A DNA stretch of 64,000 bases from Phaeoceros laevis (taxonomy: Eukaryota; Anthocerotophyta; Anthocerotopsida; Notothyladales), in the NCBI GenBank assembly GCA_049999765.1, contig JBNGIQ010009402.1, positions 110,909-174,908 of the forward strand, read 5' to 3'. The position numbers and the translations under genes were made by a program. Shown here piece by piece: positions 23,361 through 33,020 of this stretch (the first letter of the stretch is position 1; the number at the start of each line of letters is the position of its first letter). Below the pieces are notes generated by a model. It did no database searches. It saw nothing but the letters and a program-made list of their open reading frames with translations, and was not told the origin of the DNA.

Positions 23361-25310
23361 CTACCCCTGCTGCCTGCCACTGTTGCCACTGTTGCCACTA
23401 CTATTGTTGCCATTGCCACTGCCATTGTTGACATTGCCACTGCCGTTGTTGACATTGCCATTGCCAGCGTTGCCATTGTTGCCAGTGTTGCCATCGGTGT
23501 TGATGAGGGAATGGCTCCTTGGGTGAACAGTGACGGGCAATCCGTGGCGGAGGCGCATGACAAGCGAGAACTGTGCCTGGGGAACGTAGCCGGAGGCGAC
23601 GGCGAAGCTGAACCTCGGAAGCAGGGACGCCACAATGAGCTTCATCTGGACGTAGGCCACGTCCCGGCCGGGGCACATCCTTGGGCCGGCATGGAATGCG
23701 GTGAACTTGTAGGGGCTCTCGGGGCGGAACTCCCCTGCCGGGCCCAGCCATCGCTCGGGGCGGAACTGGAGGCAATCGTCCCCCCACACGCCGGGCATCC
23801 TCCCCAGAGCGTAAGAGTTGTAGCCCATGCGCGCCCCCGCCCTCACCTTGGTCCCGTCAGGCAGCACGTCCGCCTTCATCGCGCACCTCATGCTGGCCGG
23901 AGCCGACGGGTAAAGCCGCAGCACCTCGCTCAGTGCCGCGTGCAGGTAGGGCATCCCCCGCACCTCCTCGTAGCTGAAGAAGAAAAATCCGTCCCCCTCC
24001 CCCTCTTTTCCTCCCAAGATTCGAGAGGAAGTGGGTGGTGCCCTGGATTGAAGCACGGCCATCACCTCGTTGTAGCACGCGCTCTCCACGTGAGGGTGCT
24101 GTGAGAGCAGCCAGAAGAACCAGGCCAGCACGGAGGGGGTGGAGTCCTTGCCTGCAATCAGGTAGCTCACCACCACGTCCCGGAGGAAGGCGTCCGAGTA
24201 CTTCCCCTCCGAGACAATGTAACGGGACAGCAAATCCAGGCGCTGGGGGGCGGAAGCAGAAGGAGGAGGAGAAGGAGAAGATGGAGAAGATGGTGTTGCA
24301 GCCAGCTCCAGCTCGCTGCGGCGGGCGCGGATGAGGGAAAAGGCGTAGTCGTCGATGACCTTGCGGGCGTCCCGGAACCTGCGCTCCGAGCCCAGGTTGA
24401 GCCTGCGCTTGAGCTTCCACACAAAGGGGGCGGTGTAGAAGCGGGAGACGCAGATGAGGGCGGCATCGTTGAAGGCCTGCTCGAAGGGGACGCGGGGGAA
24501 GGAGGGGTGGAGGCACGCCGGGTCCATCCCCAGCGCCAGGTGACACATGTTGTCGAAGCTGAATCTGGTGAACAAATCTTGCAGGTCTACCACGACACCA
24601 GCATCCCCTGCTTCCTTCAAAATAGGCAGGAGGCGGTGGCGGAGCTCCATGGCCACCCGCTCCATGAGGAGATCCCGGAGACTGCCCGCAGAGAACTCTT
24701 GAGCCACCACCTTCCGCTGCTGCCGCCACAGCTCGCCGTCCACGTTGAAGATGCCGTCGCCCAGCAGGTCCTGGAAGACGTCGTGCACGTCGGGGCCCTT
24801 CTGGTAGGTCTCGAAGTTGTGGCGGACGATGTGCTCCACCACCAGCGGGTGCGCGGTGTCGAAGAAATCTTGCCCCCCGAGAGGCACCACGTTGCGGATG
24901 GTGTGGAAGGGCGCAGCTGCGCGCATGTTGTCTGTGGTCCAGTCCAGGATGCGGTGCCGGTTGCGGAGCACGGCCGGCAGCGAGCCGATCAAGGGGTACA
25001 CCTTGGGCCCAACGTTGCGGCCATAGCCAGGGTGATCCCGCCACCACCAGTAGAGCAGCGGCCCGCCAACTGCCATTGCCGTCAAGCAGGACAGGGCGGC
25101 CAAGCAGAATGCCCCATTCCCCCACACCAACAACCCGGGCAGAATTTGCAGGAAGAAATCGGAGCCGCCAAGGCCATTGGAGGCTACCTCCCCAGCCCAA
25201 CTGCTGTGGAGGAACAACATTCCTCCTCTCCCTCCCTTTCTTCCTCCTCTCAAGCTCCTCTCAGGAAGAAGAAAAAACACAAGGCAAAAATTGAGCAAGC
25301 TCGCAGGCAC
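23361..25310 (-). CDS. Cytochrome P450, CYP86-clan type, 649 aa, intronless
   Basis: A single exon encodes an ER-anchored P450. A hydrophobic N-terminal segment (AALSCLTAMAVGG) is followed by the anchor region and YPLIGSLPAVLRNRHR. Later come WRQQRKVVAQEFS (C-helix), AGKDSTPSVLAWFFWLL (I-helix oxygen-binding AGxD[ST]), SEVLRLYP (ExxR), FRPERW (PERF-like) and the heme loop FHAGPRMCPG with its thiolate cysteine near residue 543. This spacing and the heme loop fit the CYP86 clan, whose members are fatty-acid omega-hydroxylases for cutin, suberin or sporopollenin. The precise substrate cannot be told. Odd features are a Ser/Pro insert (residues ~340-355) and a ~40-residue Asn/Gly tail after the normal C-terminus. 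The ATG at 25220 is an alternative start that removes 30 basic residues. Confidence 0.9.
   Translation of the reverse strand: MPASLLNFCLVFFLLPERSLRGGRKGGRGGMLFLHSSWAGEVASNGLGGSDFFLQILPGLLVWGNGAFCLAALSCLTAMAVGGPLLYWWWRDHPGYGRNVGPKVYPLIGSLPAVLRNRHRILDWTTDNMRAAAPFHTIRNVVPLGGQDFFDTAHPLVVEHIVRHNFETYQKGPDVHDVFQDLLGDGIFNVDGELWRQQRKVVAQEFSAGSLRDLLMERVAMELRHRLLPILKEAGDAGVVVDLQDLFTRFSFDNMCHLALGMDPACLHPSFPRVPFEQAFNDAALICVSRFYTAPFVWKLKRRLNLGSERRFRDARKVIDDYAFSLIRARRSELELAATPSSPSSPSPPPSASAPQRLDLLSRYIVSEGKYSDAFLRDVVVSYLIAGKDSTPSVLAWFFWLLSQHPHVESACYNEVMAVLQSRAPPTSSRILGGKEGEGDGFFFFSYEEVRGMPYLHAALSEVLRLYPSAPASMRCAMKADVLPDGTKVRAGARMGYNSYALGRMPGVWGDDCLQFRPERWLGPAGEFRPESPYKFTAFHAGPRMCPGRDVAYVQMKLIVASLLPRFSFAVASGYVPQAQFSLVMRLRHGLPVTVHPRSHSLINTDGNTGNNGNAGNGNVNNGSGNVNNGSGNGNNSSGNSGNSGRQQG
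23370..23500. repeat. Minisatellite coding the Asn/Gly tail of the P450
   Basis: Units of ttgttgacattgccactgcc type repeat with drift and encode NGNVNNGSG-like peptides on the minus strand. The array lies after the last conserved P450 strand, so it is a C-terminal extension gained by repeat growth. Confidence 0.85.
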
Positions 25311-26589
25311 AGCTCAAATTTGCAGCGCCGCCAAATTCAGGGGCACAACGATGAAGTGAGCAATGCGCGCAGCAAAAGTGTAAGCAGGAAACGACGAAGG
25401 AAGAGGACGCAGAAGAAGACGACTCGGAGGAGAAGCAGGGATGGCGGGCAATTGATGAGAACTGCTGTGTGAGGGAGGGATGTGGAAGCTCGCTCTTTCT
25501 CCCCCTCTCGGCTCGAGCTGCCTTGCTTGGTGCCTTTCTCCCTCCCTCCCCCAAAGCATGGTGCCGGTACCGAGCCGTACGCTCACTGGCTGCACAGTCG
25601 ACAAGTTTCCTTTTTCCGGTGCTGCCGTGGTTAACGTTAGCCGCTCAGGTCGGCCGGCGGTCGGCTAAATTAGGGAGCCACCACTGACCCACGTTGGGCC
25701 GCCAGGGGAGGTAATCATCACCGTCTCGTCTGTTCCCATTGCCGCGCCGGATAGGATGGGTGTAGGCAGGTGTGGCAGTGGAGGTAGAGTCAACGTTCAA
25801 CTTCATGATGGATTGGCATTGCGCCTTCCGCCTCTCTCTCTCTCTGTAACTGCCTTCGCACTACTTCGTCACCCCCAGTTATTATTAGCTCACTTAGTTA
25901 TTATTATGCGGGAACGATCATCAGAGTTCGTCGCTCTCCCCGTCTCCACGAAGCGGTGGGTCGATCGATGATGGGGTTTGGTTGGTTTGGTTTGGCGGTT
26001 CGGTTTGGGCGGCTTCAGTTCTGCTTTTTGGCCTTTCAAGAACTGTTCTTTGGTTCTGCTCTGCCGCTCTTTGTGCTATCTCGAGAGCAGGAACAAAACC
26101 CCTTCTGAACAACAAACCACCTTTTGACATTCCTCATGGGCTTGGACACTTGCTGGAGGTTGAGAAGTGGACTTATTTAGAATGATGACAAAATCAATTT
26201 GTCTTTACATTGTGCTTGTTTCCTATGAAAGTGCACCTTATGTGTGTTTTGTTTCCAAGGCGCTTAAAGAATATTCAGCTCTAGATATTGATGCATGGAT
26301 ATATATTACATCACTTGGTCCATGTAATCATACTATTCCTTGTCAAAAACTCGTGCTACATTCAAATAATATCTCTCAAATAGTGGCTCTTATGTGTCTT
26401 TGTTTTGGTAGACATGAATATTTTACAAAATTTTATACTCAGATTTCTTTTTGTATTTGGATGCGAGGCAAGTTATCTTGTATAAGGAGCATTCATTAAG
26501 GTTTTTTTGTACCATAGGGCTCATTTATAAGCATTATTCATGAAAGTTCTTGCGCCATTTAGCTTGTACTGATTAAACGGCGGCAAGCC
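25311..26589. other. P450 5' flank and AT-rich spacer
   Basis: The upstream region of the P450 contains a CT run (ctctctctctctct near 25840), two ttattatta blocks, a purine/T-rich ggtttggttggtttggttt stretch (25977-26000) and then AT-rich DNA. A plus-strand open frame at 26167-26499 has skewed composition and no motif, and is probably not a gene. Confidence 0.45.
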
Positions 26590-27340
26590 GACAAAAGTGC
26601 CGACGAATGTGTGTACATGTGTACAAGTGTACCCATATCGTGCTACATATGTACAAGTGTACCCATATCTGAACTCTTTCTACTAGCAAGGTGACTGCCC
26701 GACATATCTGAACTCCTTCTACTAGCAAGGTGCCCAATAATAAGTTAGTACTTGTGCTGGTGTACAATGACATACACTACATAGGCAGACAAGCAAAGCA
26801 TATACACGTGTTGGCATACAATACAATGTGTTGGTGTACAATATATTGGCCGACAAGCAAGCACACTTCAAAGCCAACAAGCCAATAGACTTATATGGTG
26901 TGTACATAAAGACAAGCCATTAGACATATATGGTATGTACATAAAGTTCATAAAGGTAGCTCTTACCGGCAAGCATACCCTTATATGGTCTGTACACCTT
27001 ATATGGTCAGCATACCCTTATGTGGTCTACAGGCAAGCGGACCCATAATAAGTTACTACTTGTATTAGTTTACAATACATAGGCCAAACAAGCAAGCATG
27101 AAGAGTTTTAACAAACTCATACGGTAGTAGTAGTAGTAAAGAGCCTTATATGGTCTGTACATAAAGTTCATAAAGGCCGTTCTTACCGGCAAGCGGACCC
27201 ATAATAAGTTACTACTTGTGTTAGTATACAATGCATAAGTAAAACAAGCAAGCAGTATAGGATACATAGGCCAAACAAGCAAGCATGAAGAGTCTTAACA
27301 AACTCATATGGTAGTAGTAGTAAAGAGCAAGGGAATTGAG
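26590..27340. repeat. Cluster of short interspersed tandem duplications
   Basis: Repeated blocks include acaagtgtacccatatc (about 26620 and 26650), atatctgaactc-ttctactagcaaggtg (about 26667 and 26703), a ccttatatggtctgtacataaag block in several copies, and a larger unit of about 155-205 bp (around 27032-27135 and 27190-27330). That unit contains gcggacccataataagttac, ccaaacaagcaagcatgaag and a (tag)n run. No coding signal was seen. Confidence 0.85.
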
Positions 27341-27407
27341 CAAATGGGCTACCTAGCTAGTCAATCTATGGTGGTTAAGCAATGTTAGTTTGTTAAGCCT
27401 ACTCTAA

Positions 27408-27446
27408 GAGGGGCCATGTGGCCTGAAGAGAGGGGCCATGTGGCCA
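27408..27446. repeat. Short direct repeat, 16-17 bp
   Basis: The block gaggggccatgtggcc occurs twice about 23 bp apart. It sits next to the SINE-like unit and may be a local slippage product. Confidence 0.7.
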
Positions 27447-27560
27447 AAGTGAATGAAAGAACCAATTGATAGAGCACACAGCCCTGAGTGGGTATTGAAC
27501 CCCGGCCACCCCTTTGGGGGGCGGGGTTCTTTGCCACTTGACTGTCCCTGAAGGGAGAGT
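27447..27560 (-). mobile_element. tRNA-derived SINE-like fragment
   Basis: On the minus strand, ggttcaatacc (27491-27501) matches the Pol III B-box consensus GGTTCRANNCC. About 35-40 bases upstream lies agtggcaaagaacc, an A-box-like motif. Between them is a GC-rich stem (ccccaaaggggtggccgggg). The layout is that of a tRNA-related SINE head, but no intact tRNA fold, tail or target-site duplication was identified. Confidence 0.4.
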
Positions 27561-28517
27561 CAAAGTCAAAATATGGTGTAAAGGTTAAAACGGGGCCATA
27601 GCTAGGGCTCAAGTCCGACTTACATGGTACCACCACGCATAAAGGTTCTCTACAAATATGGTGCTATATTATACAAATGCTAGTGGGTTCACCATGGAGC
27701 CTTATTGGTCTACGTGGTGCATGCATTGACCCATAAACACTAAGTTGCCACTAAGTAGAAGTCTACTGAAATACATACATACTAACCCATAAGCATGCAA
27801 TGAAGTTTCTTCTTTATAAGCATGCAAAAAAGTTTCTTCTTTTCCTTGTTCACAAGTTTTGAAGAAGTAAATACTCGTTTTCAGTTTGTATACCTTTCCT
27901 AATAAAATGGTCCAATATCATGGAAAGGAGCTTTAAAGCTCTGCCTACGTATAATCGCAAGAAGCATGGTGTACACACCATCTATATGAACCTTTCTAGT
28001 GAGCCCTAGCATGCCCGCCCCAACCCGCCTGCTTCTCCCTACGCGGCAAGCCTGCCCTACCAACCCTTGCTCAAGCCAGGCTACCCTCTAGATCCCTCTC
28101 CCATGTTGATGGAGGCAGCAGGCCGAGGCACCTCCCAACCCGTCCCCCAAACCCAACTCTGCCGCGCCCTCGCCAGGATTGGGCACTGGCTGCCATCATC
28201 AAGCGGTCCACTGCATCGGCGCCTCTCTCCCTGGCCCTCCCGATTCTGGTAGCAGGGTTGTAAGTGGTGTGCTCAAGCACGGTTCGAGGCTAGGAGGCAA
28301 CCATTCACATTTTACTATGAATTATTTTTGGAAAAATTTTCAATTAGTAAATTAAATCATTTTTCCAAGCATATCTTGTCCTCTTAAACAAAAGAAACGT
28401 TTCTAAAGTTTTCCGTTGTTGTGCGACAAATTTTAGAAACTTCTTTAAGTCACACAACCTAAACGCCGAAAGAGGGGGTGATTTCACACACATCTACAAG
28501 CCTTCCGAGCAACTGTG
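27561..28517. other. Spacer with no gene seen
   Basis: A GC-rich patch (28000-28270) sits within AT-rich DNA. Short open frames on both strands have no recognisable domain. Confidence 0.4.
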
Positions 28518-28599
28518 TCGACATTGCAGATAAACAAACTCTCAATTAATTGAAGGAATCGACATTGCAGATAAACAAACTCTCAATTAATTGAAGGAA
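28518..28599. repeat. Perfect 41-bp tandem duplication
   Basis: The unit starting tcgacattgcagataaacaa is present at 28518-28558 and 28559-28599 with no differences, so the event is recent or the array is being homogenised. Confidence 0.95.
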
Positions 28600-29734
28600 C
28601 CATGGGATGTCCTAAAGCAAAGCTCTAAATATTAATTCAGAACAAAATCTCATGTCCATAGGCTCACTTGCCTTCATTTTTTCATAAGAAATATGTGCTA
28701 ACTTAAAGGTCCTCTTGTAAAGGAAGTCTTCATCCATCTCTAATGTGTTCTGGGGACATTTGGCATGCAAATCAGCAAGGGTTCCAAGCAAGTAGCATCA
28801 TTAGGATCTGTTACTCGCTGCATACCCAACTGAAAAAAAACAGCAATCTTCCTCCTTAGCTTCCCTCTAAAGTGGGCCGAGTGCGAGTGTGTCATCCTTG
28901 CAAGCTCTGGATTATGCTGTTGCTTGGAAGATGCCCTATGTTTGGCCAATTGCAAGGTTCTATTGTAAACTAAATTGTGCAATGGCCAATATCTGAGCAA
29001 ATAGGCCCTCCCGTAACGGAGTCAGGCTCAGTGAGAACTTCGGGTTCGTGGTCTCACATAGTTCTGGACACGATTCTGAAATGCAACTGGCTGGCAATCT
29101 TCATAGCTTCTTTCATGCTTACTTTTCCCGATCGCAACACACCTCCTGGGGAGAGCTTACTCTCCCATCTCGCAGCTTCTTCCATGGTGTCGGAGAGAAC
29201 CTTGTCGAAGTTGGCAGGAGCTTCGGAGGTACTAAACATCGTGACAAAGCTCAAACAGGCCTCAACTCACTGGCAAGCACGAGAGACATGTGCTTTATGT
29301 GCTTCTGCGTTTTTCGCCAACCGATCGAGGGGAAGCAACCCGCTCGTCTGACTCTTAACTAAACTCATTGAAGTTCGGAGGCAAATTTTTCTATGCTAGC
29401 CTGTCCTCTCCCTCTCATGACGGGCGTCGCCGGTGGATGGAATATTTTTGAGCAGTTAGTATCGTCAGTAGGGCCATGGGCCTGTACATATAGAGCAATA
29501 GGGTAAGTTAACAAGCAACTCAACATCAAGCGCCAATGTGCGCAAGCTCATGGGATAATCAGATACTCACTGAATTGAGTCGATGCTCGTGGTGTGCAAC
29601 CTTAATTTTTTCCCCCTAATTGCATGCAGGTCAAGGAGGCGAATTTCAAATTGCAGCAAGAGAGAGAGCAGGACGAGCGTGTGCACCAAGTGACCTAGTT
29701 GGTGTGGCTACCGTCCCAACCCTAGTCCCGCCTA
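28600..29734. other. Spacer with one unassigned open frame
   Basis: A minus-strand frame at 29054-29254 (contains DTMEEAARWESKLSPGG and VSMKEAMKIAS) has protein-like composition but belongs to no family I recognise and has no clear exon partners. The rest shows nothing. Confidence 0.3.
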
Positions 29735-29945
29735 CTTCAAATAGTATGGAAGGAAGAGAAAGTTGTTTGCTAAGAATCCAATATGGAAACATGTAGTAGT
29801 AGTAGTAGTAGTAGTAGCAAGTCCCGCAAGTACATGCAACTCCCGCGTCCACGCTCCCCCCTCCTTCCATTCAAAAATTGAAATAGTGTGCGCGCCTCCA
29901 GCCTTACTCTTCGGGATGCTGGTCAAAACTTTGGACAACTGAACT
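29735..29945 (+). repeat. Dispersed ~200-bp repeat, copy A1
   Basis: It begins acttcaaatagtatggaa, contains a (tag)n run, then caagtacatgcaactcccgc, and ends near cttcgggatgctggt. It matches 31977-32175 in the same orientation along its whole length with scattered changes. It may be the end of a transposable element. Confidence 0.88.
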
Positions 29946-30730
29946 TAAGAAGGCGGAGCTAACGTAGTCGATAGCATAGCATTGCATGGCCATCGCCCAA
30001 TGGCTTCAATAGAGCATGGAAAAAAGGAGAAAAAAACTGCCTAAATATTACTGCCCTTGCCTGTTTGATAGACAGCAAGTCCCTCAGTTAAAACTTGCGC
30101 TTCATCCAATGCCATCAAAATTTTTTTCTCTCGAGATAAGAGCAAGACATAGACCTTAGTCGATTGTGTTAAACTATCTTTGGCAACAATGGTCCATGTC
30201 GCATGTATGTTAAGAAGCTGGAACATTCCATACAAAAGAATCCAAGACCGCCTGGGAGGAGACTTTAGGGTGGAATTTGCCAATGTATTGTTTTAGTTGC
30301 CCCAAGCTCCTCACCCTTTCACGTCTTCCGCCATACTTGGCTAGAATCGTAGAAGACGACTTCTTGAGCGTCGCGAAGCGCCATCTCCTTGTGACGCTAT
30401 TTGATGGTCTTTTCTTGTTTCTCTCAGGCTAGCCACACTTGTTGTGAGCTGTGGAGCGTGCGCTAGGGCGAATCTCAAAGAACCAGACCAAAGCCAATTA
30501 AAATGATATATTTTCAGTAAATGCGCCGTAATTCACCATTAAAAAAAAAAGAACCGGACCAAAGCCAAACGCAAGGCCAAGGCTACTTCAAAGAACCGGA
30601 CCGAACCCGAAGGCAAGGCCTCGGCAACCAGGAAGCCAAATGTCAGGCATTTGGAATCCTATGTCTTGACGACTGAGATCGTTCTGAGCAGGTCTCTAAC
30701 ATAAGTAGTGCCTCGGGTAGATCGATGTCA

Positions 30731-30826
30731 GTAGCAAGCACATTGTGGGGTGCTCATATTAGAACTTGGAAAGGCAGCTGCGCAATTGCCTTTCTAGGTT
30801 CCAAAAGCACCGCACAATGTGCCTAC
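30731..30826. other. Imperfect ~96-bp foldback (hairpin)
   Basis: The left arm (gcacattgtggggtgct ... gaacttggaaaggca) pairs with the right arm (tgcctttctaggttcc ... agcaccgcacaatgtgc) with a few mismatches and a ~10-nt loop (gctgcgcaat). This could be a MITE or a miRNA/siRNA-type precursor. Orientation and expression are unknown. Confidence 0.6.
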
Positions 30827-31423
30827 TAACTCGGTCGACAATGTTCCTAAACACTGAGCAGCATAGGGACAGCACATTAGTGTACATATACTGAGACTAA
30901 TTAACTAGACTTAAAGGAAAATTTTCAAACTTCATTGTGAAAGAGGATATCACCCTCAAGCCAATATAAATTAAATGCTATCTAACACACTAACAAATCT
31001 AGCCTCGCCAGCTCATACAGTCGTTGCCTTGAAGTATGAGACAACCCGCTATCCCGCAGATGAAATTACACAAGGTTACAGACATAGACTCATGCCTTGC
31101 TGACTGCTGAATTTGAAGTTTGGATCAATTGCAGCATCATATTGTCAAATGACATGAAATCAGGCTGCATCAAATTTCTCCCATTATCCTTGCAATATGT
31201 GATCTCATGTAGGCGGCTTTTAGAGGAGTTCTACGCTATTAGGCTTGCATGCCATAGTTCTTCGTTGTTGCCCATCCATTTCTCTGCCTAGCTAGATTTG
31301 CCGGCTTGTACTCCGAAGGCATCGGCTTGAATGCCTTGAATAGCTCTTAGTGTATTAGGAAACCTAAAAGCCACCTTGTACACTGACGAACCAGGACCCT
31401 GGCTGGGCCAAACTGTAGATTAG

Positions 31424-31660
31424 CTTAGCTTAGCAATAGGGGTTTAAGTGGCTAGAGGGACCGGCTCATTTGCCAAACTGTCTCTAGGGGCACTATATTG
31501 CAATTCATTCATTCATTCACTAAGTTAGTACAACTTTGGCTTAGGCAAGTTGGGCAAGTTGCATATACTTTTTATTACACTAACATCAAGCATGTAATGT
31601 TTCTAAAATAAGCGCCGATCTTCATTAAGACGATATGGTGTTCTTGCTTAACAAGGCTTA
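31424..31660 (+). repeat. Dispersed ~235-bp repeat, copy B1
   Basis: It starts cttagcttagcaataggg and contains gtggctagaggg, a (cattcatt)n stretch, acaactttggcttaggcaag and tcattaagacgatatggtgt. It matches 32795-33020 in the same orientation. The pair flanks ~1.1 kb and interleaves with repeat A. Confidence 0.9.
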
Positions 31661-31976
31661 TGGACTCCTTTCCTTGTTGTGTACAAGACTTGATGCATTT
31701 GAAAATAGAGATGTCATACTTGAGATCACTTCGTTCAGTGAGCCACCTTTGAATTTCAAGTGTTTCGGCCACAGAAAAATGTCCCTCGTTCTTGAGCAGA
31801 ATACTCTGGAGATAAATCACCAAACATCTCCTTCTTCCACGGAAAAGGTTCAGCAGCATCTCGCTATCATCAACACTAATCTACTACTACTACTACTACC
31901 TTTAGGATCATCATCCTTGCCGAGTATCGATGGTAATGTTGACTCTATTCTCAAGCAGCCCCGGGAGAAGAGAGAA

Positions 31977-32175
31977 CTTCAAATAGTATGGAATGAATAG
32001 AAAGTTGCTTGCTAAGAACATGGAAACATGTAGTAGTAGTAGTAGTAGTAGCAAGTCTCGCAAGTACATGCAACTCCCGCGTTCTACACTCCCCCCCTTC
32101 CATTTGAAAATTGAAATAGCATGTGCGTCTTCAGCCTCACTCTTCGGGATGCTGGTTGAAACTTTCTTGGAGTGA
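31977..32175 (+). repeat. Dispersed ~200-bp repeat, copy A2
   Basis: Second copy of the repeat at 29735, about 2.2 kb away, including the (tag)n run, caagtacatgcaactcccgc and cttcgggatgctggt. Confidence 0.88.
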
Positions 32176-32794
32176 AAGGCAGAAAAAGGATTGGTTCAAG
32201 AACAACGAATTGAGATTTGGGAACCTAGCATTATCTGTGGAGTTGGCTCAGCAGGATGGGGGTAAGCAGGCAGTTGGTCAAAAGTATCAGCTATTTTTTG
32301 AGGTCCTTAGCAAGATTGTAGTCGAAGACATCATTGCAGAGGTTGCTAGCCCGTTGACTGGTGAAAAAGTAGATGCATTGCAGTTGTTGTGCAGGGGTGA
32401 CATATTGCAAGAGTGGATAGTTTTTGCTAAGGGAAGGTCGAGGAGGAATGCCACGGGGCATCTTTTCGACTTTAAATTCAATTGCAAGGATGAAGTGGCC
32501 CAGGCATGTTGATTATTCAAAGAACTGACAACACAGCTTGCATTGAGGCAATGTCATAGAAAAATAGGAGAACCTAGGTAAATCGTGCGCTGTTTTTTTT
32601 TGAGCTCTATAGCAACACTGATCAAAGCAAATCGGTTAAAACGTACGAGTATGTCGAAGCTTGGAAGAGGCATAGCGGAAAACTGGCAGCTATACTTGAT
32701 CCAGTAGAGCCCGAGAAGAACGTCCTTCATCGAAGGAGAAGAAGAAGAGGATCTGGCGTTGGCTAACATGACCTTTCTACTACTATTACTACCT
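32176..32794. other. Open frame between repeats, unassigned
   Basis: A plus-strand frame, 32123-32512, contains YQLFFEVLSKIVVEDIIAEV and DALQLLCRGDILQEW. It reads like protein but has no known domain. It lies between copies of repeats A and B, so a transposon-derived fragment is a reasonable guess. Confidence 0.35.
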
Positions 32795-33020
32795 TAGCTT
32801 AGCAATAAGGGTGTAAGTGGCTAGAGGGCCCGGCTCATTTGCCGAACTGTCTGTACGAGCAGTAGACTGCAATTCATTCATTCATTCACTAGGTTAGTAC
32901 AACTTTGGCTTAGGCAAGTTGGGCAAGTTGCATGTACTTTTTATTACACTAACATGACGCATGTTTCTAAACTAAGTGCGAATCGTCATTAAGACGATAT
33001 GGTGTCCTTGCTTAACAAGC
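32795..33020 (+). repeat. Dispersed ~235-bp repeat, copy B2
   Basis: Second copy of the repeat at 31424. Differences are scattered single bases and small indels. Confidence 0.9.

Noticed and set aside
23319-25472. Large overlapping plus-strand frames opposite the P450
   Set aside because: GC-rich codons of the P450 leave the opposite strand open. No motifs, and the P450 frame is unambiguous.
26167-26499. 110-codon plus-strand frame as a membrane protein gene
   Set aside because: AT-rich composition, no initiation context or motif, beside repetitive DNA.
29735-32175. Repeat A pair as LTRs of an intact retrotransposon
   Set aside because: No gag/pol motifs, primer-binding site or TG...CA ends were seen between the copies.
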